A stretch of 40,711 bases of DNA from Taishania sp036758285 (GCA_036758285.1 DAIOWV010000020.1:1-40711); one strand, 5' to 3'. Numbered from the stretch's first letter, positions 1-8,458 are shown. A program made the numbers and translations. Notes: generated by a model from the sequence alone, not told the origin.

Positions 1-127
1 TAGAACCAGCAAATGCAGGATTCAGATAAATTGGATTTGAGTAAAATTGGCTAAATGACGGATCCTGAGAATACGAATCATTCACAGAAAATATTAAAAT
101 GCAGATATACAATACTAAATTTCTCAT
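1..127 (-). CDS. PorP/SprF family type IX secretion membrane protein (N-terminus only)
   Basis: A minus-strand reading frame opens with ATG at 127 and runs off the left edge, so only the first 42 residues are visible. It has a hydrophobic signal peptide (about residues 1-20, ending SYSQ) followed by DPSFSQFYSNPIYLNPAFAG. That block is the hallmark N-terminus of the PorP/SprF family of outer-membrane proteins, known for a role in type IX secretion, gliding or surface attachment of large adhesins. The frame is too short to appear in a standard ORF scan. Genes of this family often sit next to a large gliding-type repeat protein, but that side is outside the window. The family call is firm from the motif; the exact role is not known. 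Confidence 0.85.
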   Translation of the reverse strand, partial: MRNLVLYICILIFSVNDSYSQDPSFSQFYSNPIYLNPAFAGS

Positions 128-410
128 ATTTAATTAAATAAATTTAGAAGGCATCCTTTTTTTAGTTTAGTTTTCATTTCTCAATAGGGATCTTCATCGT
201 AAATATACACTTTACTTGTGATATGGGTTTACTTGGTATGCTATTTATTTGAAATAAATAATTAAAAGAATGGTTTGAATTATCAAATCGTGCTTCTTAC
301 CGAATATTTGATGAAAATGAAGTTTTTGAGTGGTATTTTTTTTCTATTTTTTTTCTTTTTGAATCATAATAATCTAAAAATTAATGTATATTCGTTGGGA
401 ATCCATAAAA

Positions 411-2180
411 ATGAAAACTATGAGTAAATTGCGGCTATTTGATTTAGCTTATAATCAGCTAGAAAAATTTCCGAACCAAAAAATGTTTGTTTCTAAAATT
501 AATGGTAACTGGACAGGTATATCAACTTCAGATTTTTTAGACTCAGCAATGGCAACTTCACGAGGATTAATTGCCTTAGGAGTTAATGCTGGAGATCGAA
601 TTGCGGTAGTTTCTGCAAATAGAGTTGAATGGAATATAATGGATATTGCTATCCAACAAATTGGAGCGATTATGGTTCCTATTTATCCAAATATTTCTAC
701 TTCAGATTACAAATACATCTTTAATAATGCTGGTATAAAATTAAGTATTGTTGGAACTGATGAATTATTTCAAAAGATTAAAAGTATTGAAAGTGAAATA
801 CCTACATTAGAGTCTATCTTTACTTTCGACCAAGTAAATGGAGCAAGCAACTGGAAAGAAATTGGGGAGAAAGCATCTTCTGTTACCGTTGAAGCAGTAA
901 AAGAAAGAAGTGCAGTTATTAAAAATGAAGATTTAGTAACTATCATTTATACTTCTGGGACTACAGGTAATCCTAAAGGTGTTATGTTATCTCACAACAA
1001 TATTTTATCAAATGTATTAGCCTGTGAGCCTAGTATCCCAGCAGACCAACATTCAAGAGTTTTGACATTCTTACCTGTTTGTCACGTTTACGAGAGAATG
1101 TTGCATTATTTATACATCCACTTAGGTTCATCTATTTATTTTGCAGAATCTCTTGAAACAATTGGAGAGAACATCAAAGAAGTAAAACCACATGTATTTA
1201 CTGCTGTACCTAGATTATTAGAAAAAGTTTTTGACAAAATCATAGCAAAAGGTGAAGAGTTAACTGGTATTAAAAAGAAGTTATTTTTCTGGGCAGTTTC
1301 TTTAGCGGAAGAATATGATGTAAAAGGAAAATCAGGTTGGTACACATTCAAATTAGGTATTGCTCGAAAATTAATTTTCTCTAAATGGCAAGAAGCTTTA
1401 GGTGGTGAAGTTCGTGCTATCGCTTCAGGAAGTGCTGCTTTACAACCTCGATTAGCTAGAATATTTTTAGCAGCAGGTGTTAACATTCTTGAAGGATACG
1501 GTCTTACAGAAACTTCTCCTGTTGTATCTGTAAATTGCTTGAAAAAAGGAATCAGAATCGGTTCTGTTGGTCCTCTAATTGACAAAGTTGAAGTACAAAT
1601 TGCAGAAGATGGTGAGATTCTTGTGAAAGGACCAAATGTTATGATGGGTTACTATAAGAATCCAGAAGCTACTGCAGAAGCAATTGATACAAATGGATGG
1701 TTTCATACTGGTGACATCGGGGATTTCGTTGAGGGTAAATTCTTAAGAATTACAGACCGTAAAAAAGAAATGTTTAAAACTTCAGGAGGTAAATTTGTTG
1801 TTCCTCAAATAATGGAGAATACATTTAAAGAGTCTCGATTCATTGAACAAATTATGGTATTGGGAGAAGGTCAACGTTTTCCTTCTGCTTTACTTGTACC
1901 AAATTTTCAATTTGTTAAGGATTGGGCGGAAAGAAAAGGTTTTGATTTAAGCAAAAGCTCAAATCAGGAAATAATCGAAAATCCGAAGGTTATTGATCGC
2001 ATCAATCAGGAAGTATCTGAATTTAATAAACGATTTGGAAATTGGGAACAAATTAAAAAGATCGAGTTGCTTGCAAATGAGTTAAGTGTTGAAGGTGGAG
2101 AATTAACACCAACATTGAAACTTAAACGTAAAATAATACTTGAAAAATATAAAGCATTAGTTGAAAAAATTTATGCTTAA
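411..2180 (+). CDS. Long-chain fatty acid--CoA ligase (AMP-forming)
   Basis: Activates free fatty acids to acyl-CoA through an acyl-adenylate, feeding beta-oxidation or lipid remodelling; cytoplasmic or membrane-associated. Numbered from the ATG at 411, the P-loop-like YTSGTTGNPKG begins at residue 180, GYGLTE is at about 362-367, the FHTGD hinge motif at about 431-435, and DRKKEMFKTSGGK follows at about 449. About 590 residues is normal for Bacteroidota long-chain ligases. The frame is also open to an ATG at 384, but the nine residues added there look unlike family N-termini. ATG 411 or 420 is more plausible, and neither has a strong Shine-Dalgarno sequence. The gene stands alone, ended by a strong terminator, with ruvC converging on it. 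Confidence 0.9.
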   Translation: MKTMSKLRLFDLAYNQLEKFPNQKMFVSKINGNWTGISTSDFLDSAMATSRGLIALGVNAGDRIAVVSANRVEWNIMDIAIQQIGAIMVPIYPNISTSDYKYIFNNAGIKLSIVGTDELFQKIKSIESEIPTLESIFTFDQVNGASNWKEIGEKASSVTVEAVKERSAVIKNEDLVTIIYTSGTTGNPKGVMLSHNNILSNVLACEPSIPADQHSRVLTFLPVCHVYERMLHYLYIHLGSSIYFAESLETIGENIKEVKPHVFTAVPRLLEKVFDKIIAKGEELTGIKKKLFFWAVSLAEEYDVKGKSGWYTFKLGIARKLIFSKWQEALGGEVRAIASGSAALQPRLARIFLAAGVNILEGYGLTETSPVVSVNCLKKGIRIGSVGPLIDKVEVQIAEDGEILVKGPNVMMGYYKNPEATAEAIDTNGWFHTGDIGDFVEGKFLRITDRKKEMFKTSGGKFVVPQIMENTFKESRFIEQIMVLGEGQRFPSALLVPNFQFVKDWAERKGFDLSKSSNQEIIENPKVIDRINQEVSEFNKRFGNWEQIKKIELLANELSVEGGELTPTLKLKRKIILEKYKALVEKIYA

Positions 2181-2187
2181 TTAAATG

Positions 2188-2222
2188 AAAAAAGAGTAGA
2201 TGTTAACATCTACTCTTTTTTT
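2188..2222 (+). terminator. Rho-independent terminator after the acyl-CoA ligase
   Basis: A perfect palindrome, GAGTAGATGTT/AACATCTACTC (2194-2215), is flanked by A6 on the left and T7 on the right. It starts eight bases after the ligase stop codon. The A-tract and T-tract make it symmetric, so it could also act on transcripts from ruvC, which converges from the right. Confidence 0.9.
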
Positions 2223-2281
2223 ATCAAAAAACGATTGTCTTCAATCAAAAGATCATTCCTCATTGTTGTGTAACAACCAAC

Positions 2282-2836
2282 TTATTTTTTTCTTTCCGGG
2301 TTATTCTTTACAAATCCTTCCCAACTTGTTGATTTTGATTTACTATGCTCCCCTATTCCACCAGAAAAATGATGACAAACAGCAACCGCTAATCCATCTG
2401 TTGCGTCCAAATATTTAGGCATTTCTTTAATCTGAAACAATTTTTCAAGCATGGCTGCAACTTGTTCTTTCGAAGCATTACCATTTCCTGTAACTGACTG
2501 TTTTATTCTCCTGGGAGTATATTCTTCAAAAGTCATTCCATTACTTAAACATGCAGCAATTGCAACTCCCTGTGCCCTACCTAACTTCAGCATAGATTGT
2601 ACATTTTTACCAAAAAACGGAGCTTCAATTGCTAATTCTGAAGGCTTGTATTCCTTAATTAAACCATCTATTCTTGTAAATATACGTGCCAATTTTTCGG
2701 GGTGATCCGCCAACTTTGACAATTGAACAACTCCAAAATTTAGTAATGATAGTTTTTTTCCCTTTACATGTATAATTCCATAGCCTAATACTGTTGTACC
2801 AGGATCAATTCCAAGAATTATCTTATCTTCAACCAT
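2282..2836 (-). CDS. ruvC: Crossover junction endodeoxyribonuclease RuvC
   Basis: Resolves Holliday junctions with RuvAB during recombination and repair. The 184-residue protein carries the RNase H-fold acidic residues at the expected places: D11 in GIDPGT, E71 in AIEAPFFGKN, and D144/D147 in LDATDGLAVA. The QSVTGNGNASKEQV segment, typical of RuvC, is at about 113-126. Length is slightly above the usual 165-175 because of a short basic tail. The start codon lies 13 bases from the start of the divergent flippase-like gene. Its stop is about 60 bases from the shared terminator region after the acyl-CoA ligase. Confidence 0.96.
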   Translation of the reverse strand: MVEDKIILGIDPGTTVLGYGIIHVKGKKLSLLNFGVVQLSKLADHPEKLARIFTRIDGLIKEYKPSELAIEAPFFGKNVQSMLKLGRAQGVAIAACLSNGMTFEEYTPRRIKQSVTGNGNASKEQVAAMLEKLFQIKEMPKYLDATDGLAVAVCHHFSGGIGEHSKSKSTSWEGFVKNNPERKK

Positions 2837-2849
2837 TCAATTTTATGTT

Positions 2850-3758
2850 TTGATTAAAACTACAAAAAATAATAAGTCTGTTTTCAAGTTTTTAAAAATA
2901 ATTCTTACTCTAATTGTAGGTATACTTGTCTATTTTAAATTAAAAAATATTGATTATAATCAACTTAAGTTACCTGATTACATCAATTATTCTTCCTTTT
3001 TTATTGCTTTGGCACTACTTTTCCCCAACTATTATTTTGAATATAAAAAATGGGACTTAACGATTAAAACAATTCAGCTTAAAACAACTTTTCAACTTAA
3101 AATTCAATCTTTTTTTGCAGGTATTATTACAGGGATGATAACACCAAATATGCAAGGAAATTTCATCGGAAGAATCTATTATTTTCAAAGAAGAGAACGA
3201 ATAAACATTGTTTTACTCACCCTGATTTCAAACCTTGGACAGTTTTGTACAACAATCTCTCTTGGATTAATTGGTTTTTGGTTCGCCAACGAACAACATC
3301 AATCTGTCTCTATTATTCCATTCATAATCCTAATATTTGGATTACTTTTTTACTTTTATTTTGACCATTTCAGTTTTGTTAATAAACACTTTAAATGGTT
3401 GTTAAATATTAAATCACTTCTAAAAAAACACAATTATTATCGATTAAAAATTTTATTTTATTCTGTAATCCGCACACTTATTTTTTCATTCCAATTTCTA
3501 TTTATTTTTCATGCTTTTGGTGTAGAATTTCAAACTAAAATTTTTTGGTTGATTTTAGAGTTATACCTATTCACAACACTCGCACCGTCATTATTTTTAG
3601 GAAAATTATTTGTTCGAGAAACAATCGCTTTGTATGTATTTTCAACCGTTTTAATTGCTGATGAGATAATCATACTCACATCACTCACAATTTGGATTAT
3701 CAACTTATTAATTCCAACTTTACTCGGATTATTGATTTGTAAAAGAAACAATATATGA
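2850..3758 (+). CDS. Flippase-like integral membrane protein (UPF0104 / lysylphosphatidylglycerol synthase TM-region family)
   Basis: The 302-residue polytopic membrane protein has about seven or eight hydrophobic segments. The central block with TGMITPNMQGNFIGR (about residues 94-108) matches the conserved TPG.xGE.xGR region of the UPF0104/YbhN/AglD group. Members are thought to act with glycosyltransferases or as lipid-related transporters; the substrate here is unknown. The start appears to be TTG at 2850, because the nearest ATG (2845) is out of frame and soon stops. The stop overlaps the next gene, a membrane glycosyltransferase, by four bases (ATGA), so the two are probably translated together and work on the same lipid or glycan. 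It is divergent from ruvC with only 13 bases between start codons. Confidence 0.75.
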   Translation: MIKTTKNNKSVFKFLKIILTLIVGILVYFKLKNIDYNQLKLPDYINYSSFFIALALLFPNYYFEYKKWDLTIKTIQLKTTFQLKIQSFFAGIITGMITPNMQGNFIGRIYYFQRRERINIVLLTLISNLGQFCTTISLGLIGFWFANEQHQSVSIIPFIILIFGLLFYFYFDHFSFVNKHFKWLLNIKSLLKKHNYYRLKILFYSVIRTLIFSFQFLFIFHAFGVEFQTKIFWLILELYLFTTLAPSLFLGKLFVRETIALYVFSTVLIADEIIILTSLTIWIINLLIPTLLGLLICKRNNI

Positions 3759-4846
3759 TGTCAATATTGATTTATTCGTTCATTTTCACCTATATCATAC
3801 TCACGTTATTTGGTTTAATTGGTATTTATATTCATATCAAAAAAAAGAAAAAACAAACCTTAAAATATGATTTCATTCAATTAGAAGAGGTTACTTTATT
3901 AATACCTTTTAGAGATGAAGCTTTGAGAATTAAACCTTTGTTAAACTCAATGATTCATGCTAAAAAACTTCCTAAATCTATTGTTTTTATTGATGATCAA
4001 TCTGTTGATGACACTTCAAAAATTATCAGAAACTTATTAAGTAACATTCATTATAAAATAATTCAGACAAAAGATCCTGGTAAAAAAAATGCTTTAAACA
4101 CTGGAATAAAAGAAGTTAACACAAAATATATTCTAACAATGGATGCTGACGTTGTATTTCATCCTGGATACTTTTTATATTTGGAACAACAGAAGGATAC
4201 TGATATGATGATTTTTCCAGTTAAAATGTCTTCGAAAGGATATCAGAAATTATTTGAATTAGATATCTATATGATTAATTCTTTAAATTTAATCGCTGAT
4301 GGTTTTAAACGACCGATTGTTGCTAGTGGCGCCAATTTACTTTTCAAAAAAGCCGTATACGATGAAATCAATACGCTCTCAATTCACAATCATATTTTAA
4401 GTGGTGATGACCAATTTTTACTTGCTGATTTTAATAGACACAAAAAGGATGTTCAAATTATAATAAAAAACCAATTAGCAATTGAAACACCAGTTCCATC
4501 AACTTTAAAAGAATTAATTAACCAACGTTTGAGATGGATTCAGAAAACTCCAAAAGTTAATGATAATTATGCTCTTTTTTTAGGTAGTATTCAAGTTATA
4601 ACAACAATTTTATTTCTACTACTTCTAATTACCACACTCAATCAAAAACTTTACATTCAATCAATTGCTCTAATATTATCAAAATATTTTTGTGATTTTT
4701 TTATTGCCTACCATCTTTTAAAAAGTATTAAAAAAAAGCAACTTCTGCCATGGCTGTTGATTTATGAACTTTTACTACCTGTTTATACCGTTATGTTAGG
4801 GCTATTATCTCTTTTCATGAAACCAGTTTGGAAAAAAGATAATTGA
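3755..4846 (+). CDS. Membrane-anchored family 2 glycosyltransferase
   Basis: A processive-type GT2 enzyme of 363 residues. An N-terminal membrane helix (about 5-27) is followed by the GT-A domain, with DD at 80-81, the DAD metal site at 130-132, GDD at 217-219 and QRLRW at 257-261. The last is the QxxRW-type motif of chain-elongating or lipid-glycosylating GT2 enzymes. Two to three C-terminal helices (about 270-355) complete the membrane domain. It overlaps the flippase-like gene by four bases. That pairing suggests one adds a sugar to a membrane lipid or polyisoprenoid and the other handles the product; this is inference, and donor and acceptor cannot be read from sequence. Confidence 0.88.
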   Translation: MMSILIYSFIFTYIILTLFGLIGIYIHIKKKKKQTLKYDFIQLEEVTLLIPFRDEALRIKPLLNSMIHAKKLPKSIVFIDDQSVDDTSKIIRNLLSNIHYKIIQTKDPGKKNALNTGIKEVNTKYILTMDADVVFHPGYFLYLEQQKDTDMMIFPVKMSSKGYQKLFELDIYMINSLNLIADGFKRPIVASGANLLFKKAVYDEINTLSIHNHILSGDDQFLLADFNRHKKDVQIIIKNQLAIETPVPSTLKELINQRLRWIQKTPKVNDNYALFLGSIQVITTILFLLLLITTLNQKLYIQSIALILSKYFCDFFIAYHLLKSIKKKQLLPWLLIYELLLPVYTVMLGLLSLFMKPVWKKDN

Positions 4847-4932
4847 GGTTGGGTTTATACTACTTTTTACATTGTCTTTTTTTGTAATTTAGTCAACTAC
4901 TAATAGCATTAGCGAATACTAAAACTAACAAT

Positions 4933-5529
4933 ATGTTTAAATCTTCATTATCAATTTTACTAATAACATTTATCTCAAACTGTTATTTATTTGGACAAAA
5001 AAACACAATTGAATTGAATATAAAAAAAGCAGTTTATGAAATTGGAACTTCTACAATAACGATTGATTTAGAATTCATTAATAATTCGTCAGACACTGCC
5101 TATTTAATTAAACCACAGAATATTTTTTTTGATCAGCACTATGATTTTGGCGTTATTGATTATCCTCAATTAAGCTCTTATCCATACACTATTAAAATTG
5201 AATCAAATAAAAAATGTACTGAAGAAGAAGTATATAGAGTGGTGTCAAATCTCATGGGCGAAAAAACTATTGATAATGATCAAATATTAATTATTAATCC
5301 TAATGATAAAAAAATAGTTAATGATATTCAAATAGAGTACAATGACATAGAGTTTTGCAATATTGGAAAGTACACGGTTAAGATTTTTTACAATCTTAAA
5401 GTTGAACCTTCCACTCAGCCAATGACAGAAAACGACAGGAAAAACATACAAATGTTAACTGCAAAAGAGTACAATATTGAAACAAATTTGTTCAAATGTT
5501 CTGCACAAAAAAAGAACAAAGTGAAGTAA
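4933..5529 (+). CDS. Secreted protein of unknown function
   Basis: The 198-residue product begins with a signal peptide (about 1-20, ending YLFGQ, the usual Bacteroidota cleavage before Gln). The rest looks like a beta-sandwich, with many alternating strands and phrases such as DLEFINNSSDTAYLIKP, as in proteins that resemble intracellular proteinase inhibitor or DUF-type immunoglobulin-like folds. There is no lipobox: the Cys at about 17 is preceded by Asn and sits inside the hydrophobic core. I do not recognise the family. It lies 86 bases after the glycosyltransferase, so it may have its own promoter, and converges with the DUF4153/DUF4173 gene with only 12 bases between stops. Confidence 0.7.
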   Translation: MFKSSLSILLITFISNCYLFGQKNTIELNIKKAVYEIGTSTITIDLEFINNSSDTAYLIKPQNIFFDQHYDFGVIDYPQLSSYPYTIKIESNKKCTEEEVYRVVSNLMGEKTIDNDQILIINPNDKKIVNDIQIEYNDIEFCNIGKYTVKIFYNLKVEPSTQPMTENDRKNIQMLTAKEYNIETNLFKCSAQKKNKVK

Positions 5530-5541
5530 ATTAAAATTATT

Positions 5542-6987
5542 TCAATAACTATCTATTTTCTTTATTTCGAGATAAATACGATCGTCTTCCAAATTCCATG
5601 ATTGCCATTGCTTGGATTCGTAAAACTTTATAAAACGTCTTTTTCTAGATTCCAATTTTGCTTTGAATTCCTTGTCACTCGGATAAGTATTGGATTCGAA
5701 TGGCAAATTTCTCCAATTTTCAACTAAATATGGTAAACTCGTTTTTGGTAATTGATTAAAATAGTATTCTCGTTCAACCAACTTCTTGTGTGTTCTATTA
5801 TAATTTAATATAATTCTGTTCCAATTAAATAAACTACTAATAATCAAAATCATAAATAGAGACCATGTATTTGTACGTACCAAATACACATTACTTTTCA
5901 ATCGTGTTATTTTAATCCATGTTAAAATTAGACCAATCAAAGTAACCAATAAATAAAAAAATACTCCCAATCGCTTTTGAGTTAGTCCCATTTCGTCAAT
6001 GTAACTGTAGTTTTTATGAAGACACGTCAATAATAAAATGATGTTTTGTGCAACCCAAGAAAGAGCAAGAATTTTCAATGTTTTGTTTTCTGAGACAAAA
6101 TTTAAATTACCTCTAAAAAAATAAAGAGTAACGAGAATGGCAATTACAACCGAAAAAATGGAGCTATTGATACCTTGATGAATGTATTCTGAATAATTAC
6201 TAATGCTTTTTGAACCTGTTAAAATAAATTTAACATCTAAAAAGTTGACAATCAACAACAGTCCATTTAAAAGCCAAAACGTTAAGTTCGCACTACTTAA
6301 TTCAGCTGTAATTGTACTAAAAAACGATTTTTCAGTTGAATTTTCAGCAATTAATCTATTTCCATATTTTTTATCTGTCTCAATAAGTCGTGGATAAGAA
6401 TAGTGATTAAAGAAAATAGCAATCAAATAAAACCCAATAATTAAAAATTTGATAAAATTCCATGATATATCAATTTCAATCGAATCAATAAAGGATGAAA
6501 AAATAGCATTTGAGTTTTTATAAATTAGGAAAAATACAAGTAAAACAACTGTTGGAATTAAAATTCTAAGGATATTATTCCGTGTGATTTTATTTTTCTT
6601 ATTCTCTTCATCATTACTTATGATACGATCAATGAAATTTGTGAGTGCAACAAAAGGTTTACAAACATAACTCAATCCTGACTGAATAAATGAAAACACC
6701 AGAGAAGATGATTTTTCCATACTTAAATTAGACAACAATATAAGTGAGATTACGTTTCCAATCGCTGATAAGACACTACCATATAAAAATGCGGAAACTG
6801 ATGTAATTATTGCTCCAATCGCTACTAATTGCCAATTTCTATTTTTTAAAATAGACAAATCAATGATAAGTAATATCGAAATCATCAACAGGTTGTAAAT
6901 AAGTAAATTAATTCCGATTGATTGTTGGTAAAACAAAATACAATAGATTGTTAAACTAAGAAGAATTAGAATGTTTTTCTTTTTCAT
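5542..6987 (-). CDS. DUF4153/DUF4173-type multipass membrane protein
   Basis: The 481-residue polytopic protein has about eleven hydrophobic segments and a charged C-terminal tail of about 80 residues (after about 400) that is probably cytoplasmic. The early segment with YQQSIGINLLIYNLL and the arrangement of helices match the DUF4153/DUF4173 family, whose function is not established. It is the third gene of a minus-strand module: membrane protein, winged-helix regulator, then this gene after a 59-base gap. That gap holds an inverted repeat (7008-7024) also found before the first gene, which points to control by the regulator next door. Confidence 0.75.
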   Translation of the reverse strand: MKKKNILILLSLTIYCILFYQQSIGINLLIYNLLMISILLIIDLSILKNRNWQLVAIGAIITSVSAFLYGSVLSAIGNVISLILLSNLSMEKSSSLVFSFIQSGLSYVCKPFVALTNFIDRIISNDEENKKNKITRNNILRILIPTVVLLVFFLIYKNSNAIFSSFIDSIEIDISWNFIKFLIIGFYLIAIFFNHYSYPRLIETDKKYGNRLIAENSTEKSFFSTITAELSSANLTFWLLNGLLLIVNFLDVKFILTGSKSISNYSEYIHQGINSSIFSVVIAILVTLYFFRGNLNFVSENKTLKILALSWVAQNIILLLTCLHKNYSYIDEMGLTQKRLGVFFYLLVTLIGLILTWIKITRLKSNVYLVRTNTWSLFMILIISSLFNWNRIILNYNRTHKKLVEREYYFNQLPKTSLPYLVENWRNLPFESNTYPSDKEFKAKLESRKRRFIKFYESKQWQSWNLEDDRIYLEIKKIDSY

Positions 6988-7007
6988 AATTTTAAAAATT
7001 TAAAAGC

Positions 7008-7024
7008 ACTTTGAATTTCAAAGT
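7008..7024. promoter_or_regulatory. Candidate operator ACTTTG-N5-CAAAGT in front of the DUF4153/DUF4173 gene
   Basis: A perfect 6-base inverted repeat, ACTTTG-AATTT-CAAAGT, lies 21 to 37 bases upstream of the ATG at 6987. The same repeat, with the same 5-base spacer and the same preceding GC, occurs at 7986-8002 in front of the first gene of the module. On the minus strand it contains TACTTTG, close to the Bacteroidota -7 box TAnnTTTG, so a bound dimer would block the promoter. That the neighbouring winged-helix protein binds it is inference. Confidence 0.6.
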
Positions 7025-7046
7025 ATCTGAGTAAAAAAATAGTTAT

Positions 7047-7340
7047 TTAACGTTTTAGCAAATTTTCAAGAGCATTTAGATGTTGATTAAAAGCATTTCT
7101 TCCCAATTCAGTAATAGAATAACTCGTATTGGTTTTCTTACCTAGAAATTTCTTTTCAACAGTTAAATATTCCGATTTTTCAAGAGCAGAAATATGACTA
7201 GCAATATTACCATCACTTGCATTTAGCATTTCTTTAATAGTCAAAAAATCTACAGATTCATTGACCATAAGCATGGACATGATTCCGAGTCGAATCCTGC
7301 TTTCAAATGCTTTGTTCAATTGTTCTATAAATTCTTTCAT
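7047..7340 (-). CDS. Winged-helix transcriptional regulator (MarR/ArsR-like, single domain)
   Basis: A 97-residue DNA-binding protein consisting almost only of a winged helix: ESRIRLGIMSML (about 13-24), recognition-helix region DGNIASHISALEKSEYL (about 43-59), and wing KKTNTSYSITELGRNAF. This is the compact type often encoded beside membrane proteins in Bacteroidota. It is expected to bind DNA as a dimer at a short inverted repeat. Its start overlaps the stop of the upstream membrane-protein gene by four bases, so the two are co-translated. Repeats flanking the module (7008-7024 and 7986-8002) are the obvious targets, which would make it autoregulated. No ligand or metal site is visible. Confidence 0.85.
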   Translation of the reverse strand: MKEFIEQLNKAFESRIRLGIMSMLMVNESVDFLTIKEMLNASDGNIASHISALEKSEYLTVEKKFLGKKTNTSYSITELGRNAFNQHLNALENLLKR

Positions 7341-7978
7341 CTTTTATGTTCATATTTGAAATACATCGAAATACCATAAATTATATGCAGAATTCCGAAA
7401 CCAAAAGCCCAAAAATAAAGACCATAACCGATAAAAAAAAGTGAAGTCAATCCAAGTATAATTTCTAGATATCCTAAATAACGAATATCATTCAAGGTGT
7501 ATTTGCTACAATTAACTAGTGCTAATCCATAAAATATAAGCATTGCTGGAGCAATAAAAACGATTGAATGATGGTAGTACATAGCAATACAAAACACACC
7601 ACCAGCAATAAGTGGTACAAATAAATTGGTCAATAAAATTAACGTCGATTTAGACCACAAATTTTGAGCATGCTTTTTAGCCTTTCTAGCGGTAAAATAA
7701 AATCCTCCAAAAAGTGCAACAACTAAAACAGTTAAGGCAATCAAAAGTAATTTTACTTCTAATTGTAACAGCATTGAGTTCCATGTTTCATTCGAAAGAT
7801 CATCAGTCCATTGAGATTTGAAATTTTTAATTGAAAAATAACCCCATGTCGCTCCGATCAAAGCTGAAATTCCTGCTACAACTCCAGATAGCCCACTCAA
7901 TGAAATAAAGCGAGTTGATTTCTCCATTATTGAACGGATTTCTGACAAATCTTGTAAATAATCTTTTTCCTGATTCAT
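7337..7978 (-). CDS. Integral membrane protein of unknown function, regulator-linked
   Basis: The frame is open to an ATG at 7999, but that codon lies inside the inverted repeat at 7986-8002. ATG 7978 (MNQEKDYLQDLSEIRSIMEK) is the better start and gives 213 residues. A charged cytoplasmic N-terminus of about 25 residues precedes six hydrophobic segments, the last ending in a short basic tail (FKYEHKR). Bacteroidota genomes often pair this type of protein with a small winged-helix regulator and a DUF4153/DUF4173 protein, as here. It overlaps the regulator gene by four bases. The function is unknown; the N-terminal helix could contact the regulator, but nothing in the sequence proves it. Confidence 0.75.
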   Translation of the reverse strand: MNQEKDYLQDLSEIRSIMEKSTRFISLSGLSGVVAGISALIGATWGYFSIKNFKSQWTDDLSNETWNSMLLQLEVKLLLIALTVLVVALFGGFYFTARKAKKHAQNLWSKSTLILLTNLFVPLIAGGVFCIAMYYHHSIVFIAPAMLIFYGLALVNCSKYTLNDIRYLGYLEIILGLTSLFFIGYGLYFWAFGFGILHIIYGISMYFKYEHKR

Positions 7979-7985
7979 AAAAAGC

Positions 7986-8002
7986 ACTTTGAAAAACAAA
8001 GT
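7986..8002. promoter_or_regulatory. Candidate operator ACTTTG-N5-CAAAGT at the head of the regulator operon
   Basis: Perfect inverted repeat ACTTTG-AAAAA-CAAAGT, 8 to 24 bases upstream of the preferred ATG at 7978. It is the twin of the site at 7008-7024. On the minus strand it again includes TACTTTG, so it probably overlaps the -7 promoter element and leaves a very short leader. The region from here to 8114 is otherwise A/T-rich with no gene. Confidence 0.6.
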
Positions 8003-8114
8003 AAATGATAATTTTTAAATTAAAAAAATAAAAAACAGCAAAAATTAATTAATTGAAGAAAAAAAATATAAAAATTTGATATTTAAACATTTACTTTCAA
8101 ACCAAATTACAATC

Positions 8115-8441
8115 TCATAGTTTAAATGTAAACCATTTTGATTTGACATCATTTCTCATCACCCCTATTCCTAAAGGTAAATCATACAATTCATTAATAG
8201 TTTGATCAATCTCGACGACTTGTTTAAGAGAAATTATTTTTGCATCATCTTGAGTATGATCATCTTGTCCACAGAGAAACTGCCAGCCTCCATCATCTTC
8301 ATCATGAGTAACATACAGAATAGGATGTTGATTATCTAAAACATGATTACAAACAATACAAGCTGTATTTTCTGGTTCATTAAATTTAAATTCAATCTTA
8401 TCCAAATAACTTTTCTTGCGTATGAAAAATTTAAATCTCAT
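8115..8441 (-). CDS. Small soluble protein of unknown function (conserved 'LYVTHDEDDGGWQFLCG' type)
   Basis: A 108-residue protein without signal peptide or membrane segment. It has a CIVC pair (about 28-31), then the conserved-looking stretch ILYVTHDEDDGGWQFLCG and a C-terminal ELYDLPLGIGVMR block. I recognise this as a widespread small family seen in many bacteria, with resemblance to DUF2185-like proteins, but I am not certain of the family number. Cys residues may bind metal; this is not shown. It is the last of three close minus-strand genes, 17 bases after the VOC gene, so it probably shares their transcript. Confidence 0.6.
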   Translation of the reverse strand: MRFKFFIRKKSYLDKIEFKFNEPENTACIVCNHVLDNQHPILYVTHDEDDGGWQFLCGQDDHTQDDAKIISLKQVVEIDQTINELYDLPLGIGVMRNDVKSKWFTFKL

Positions 8442-8458
8442 TATTTTTTATCCGTTTT

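Noticed and set aside
361..394. Promoter for the acyl-CoA ligase with TTTG at 358-361 and TATATTCG at 387-394
   Set aside because: The last box has a mismatch and the spacer of 25 bases is too long for the usual 19-21, so I did not list it.
1136..1585. Minus-strand open frame of 149 codons inside the acyl-CoA ligase
   Set aside because: It lies wholly inside a gene with clear adenylation motifs, and its translation has no recognisable features.
4861..4891. Promoter-like TAATTTAG before the secreted unknown gene
   Set aside because: It lacks the final TTTG match and has no proper upstream element.
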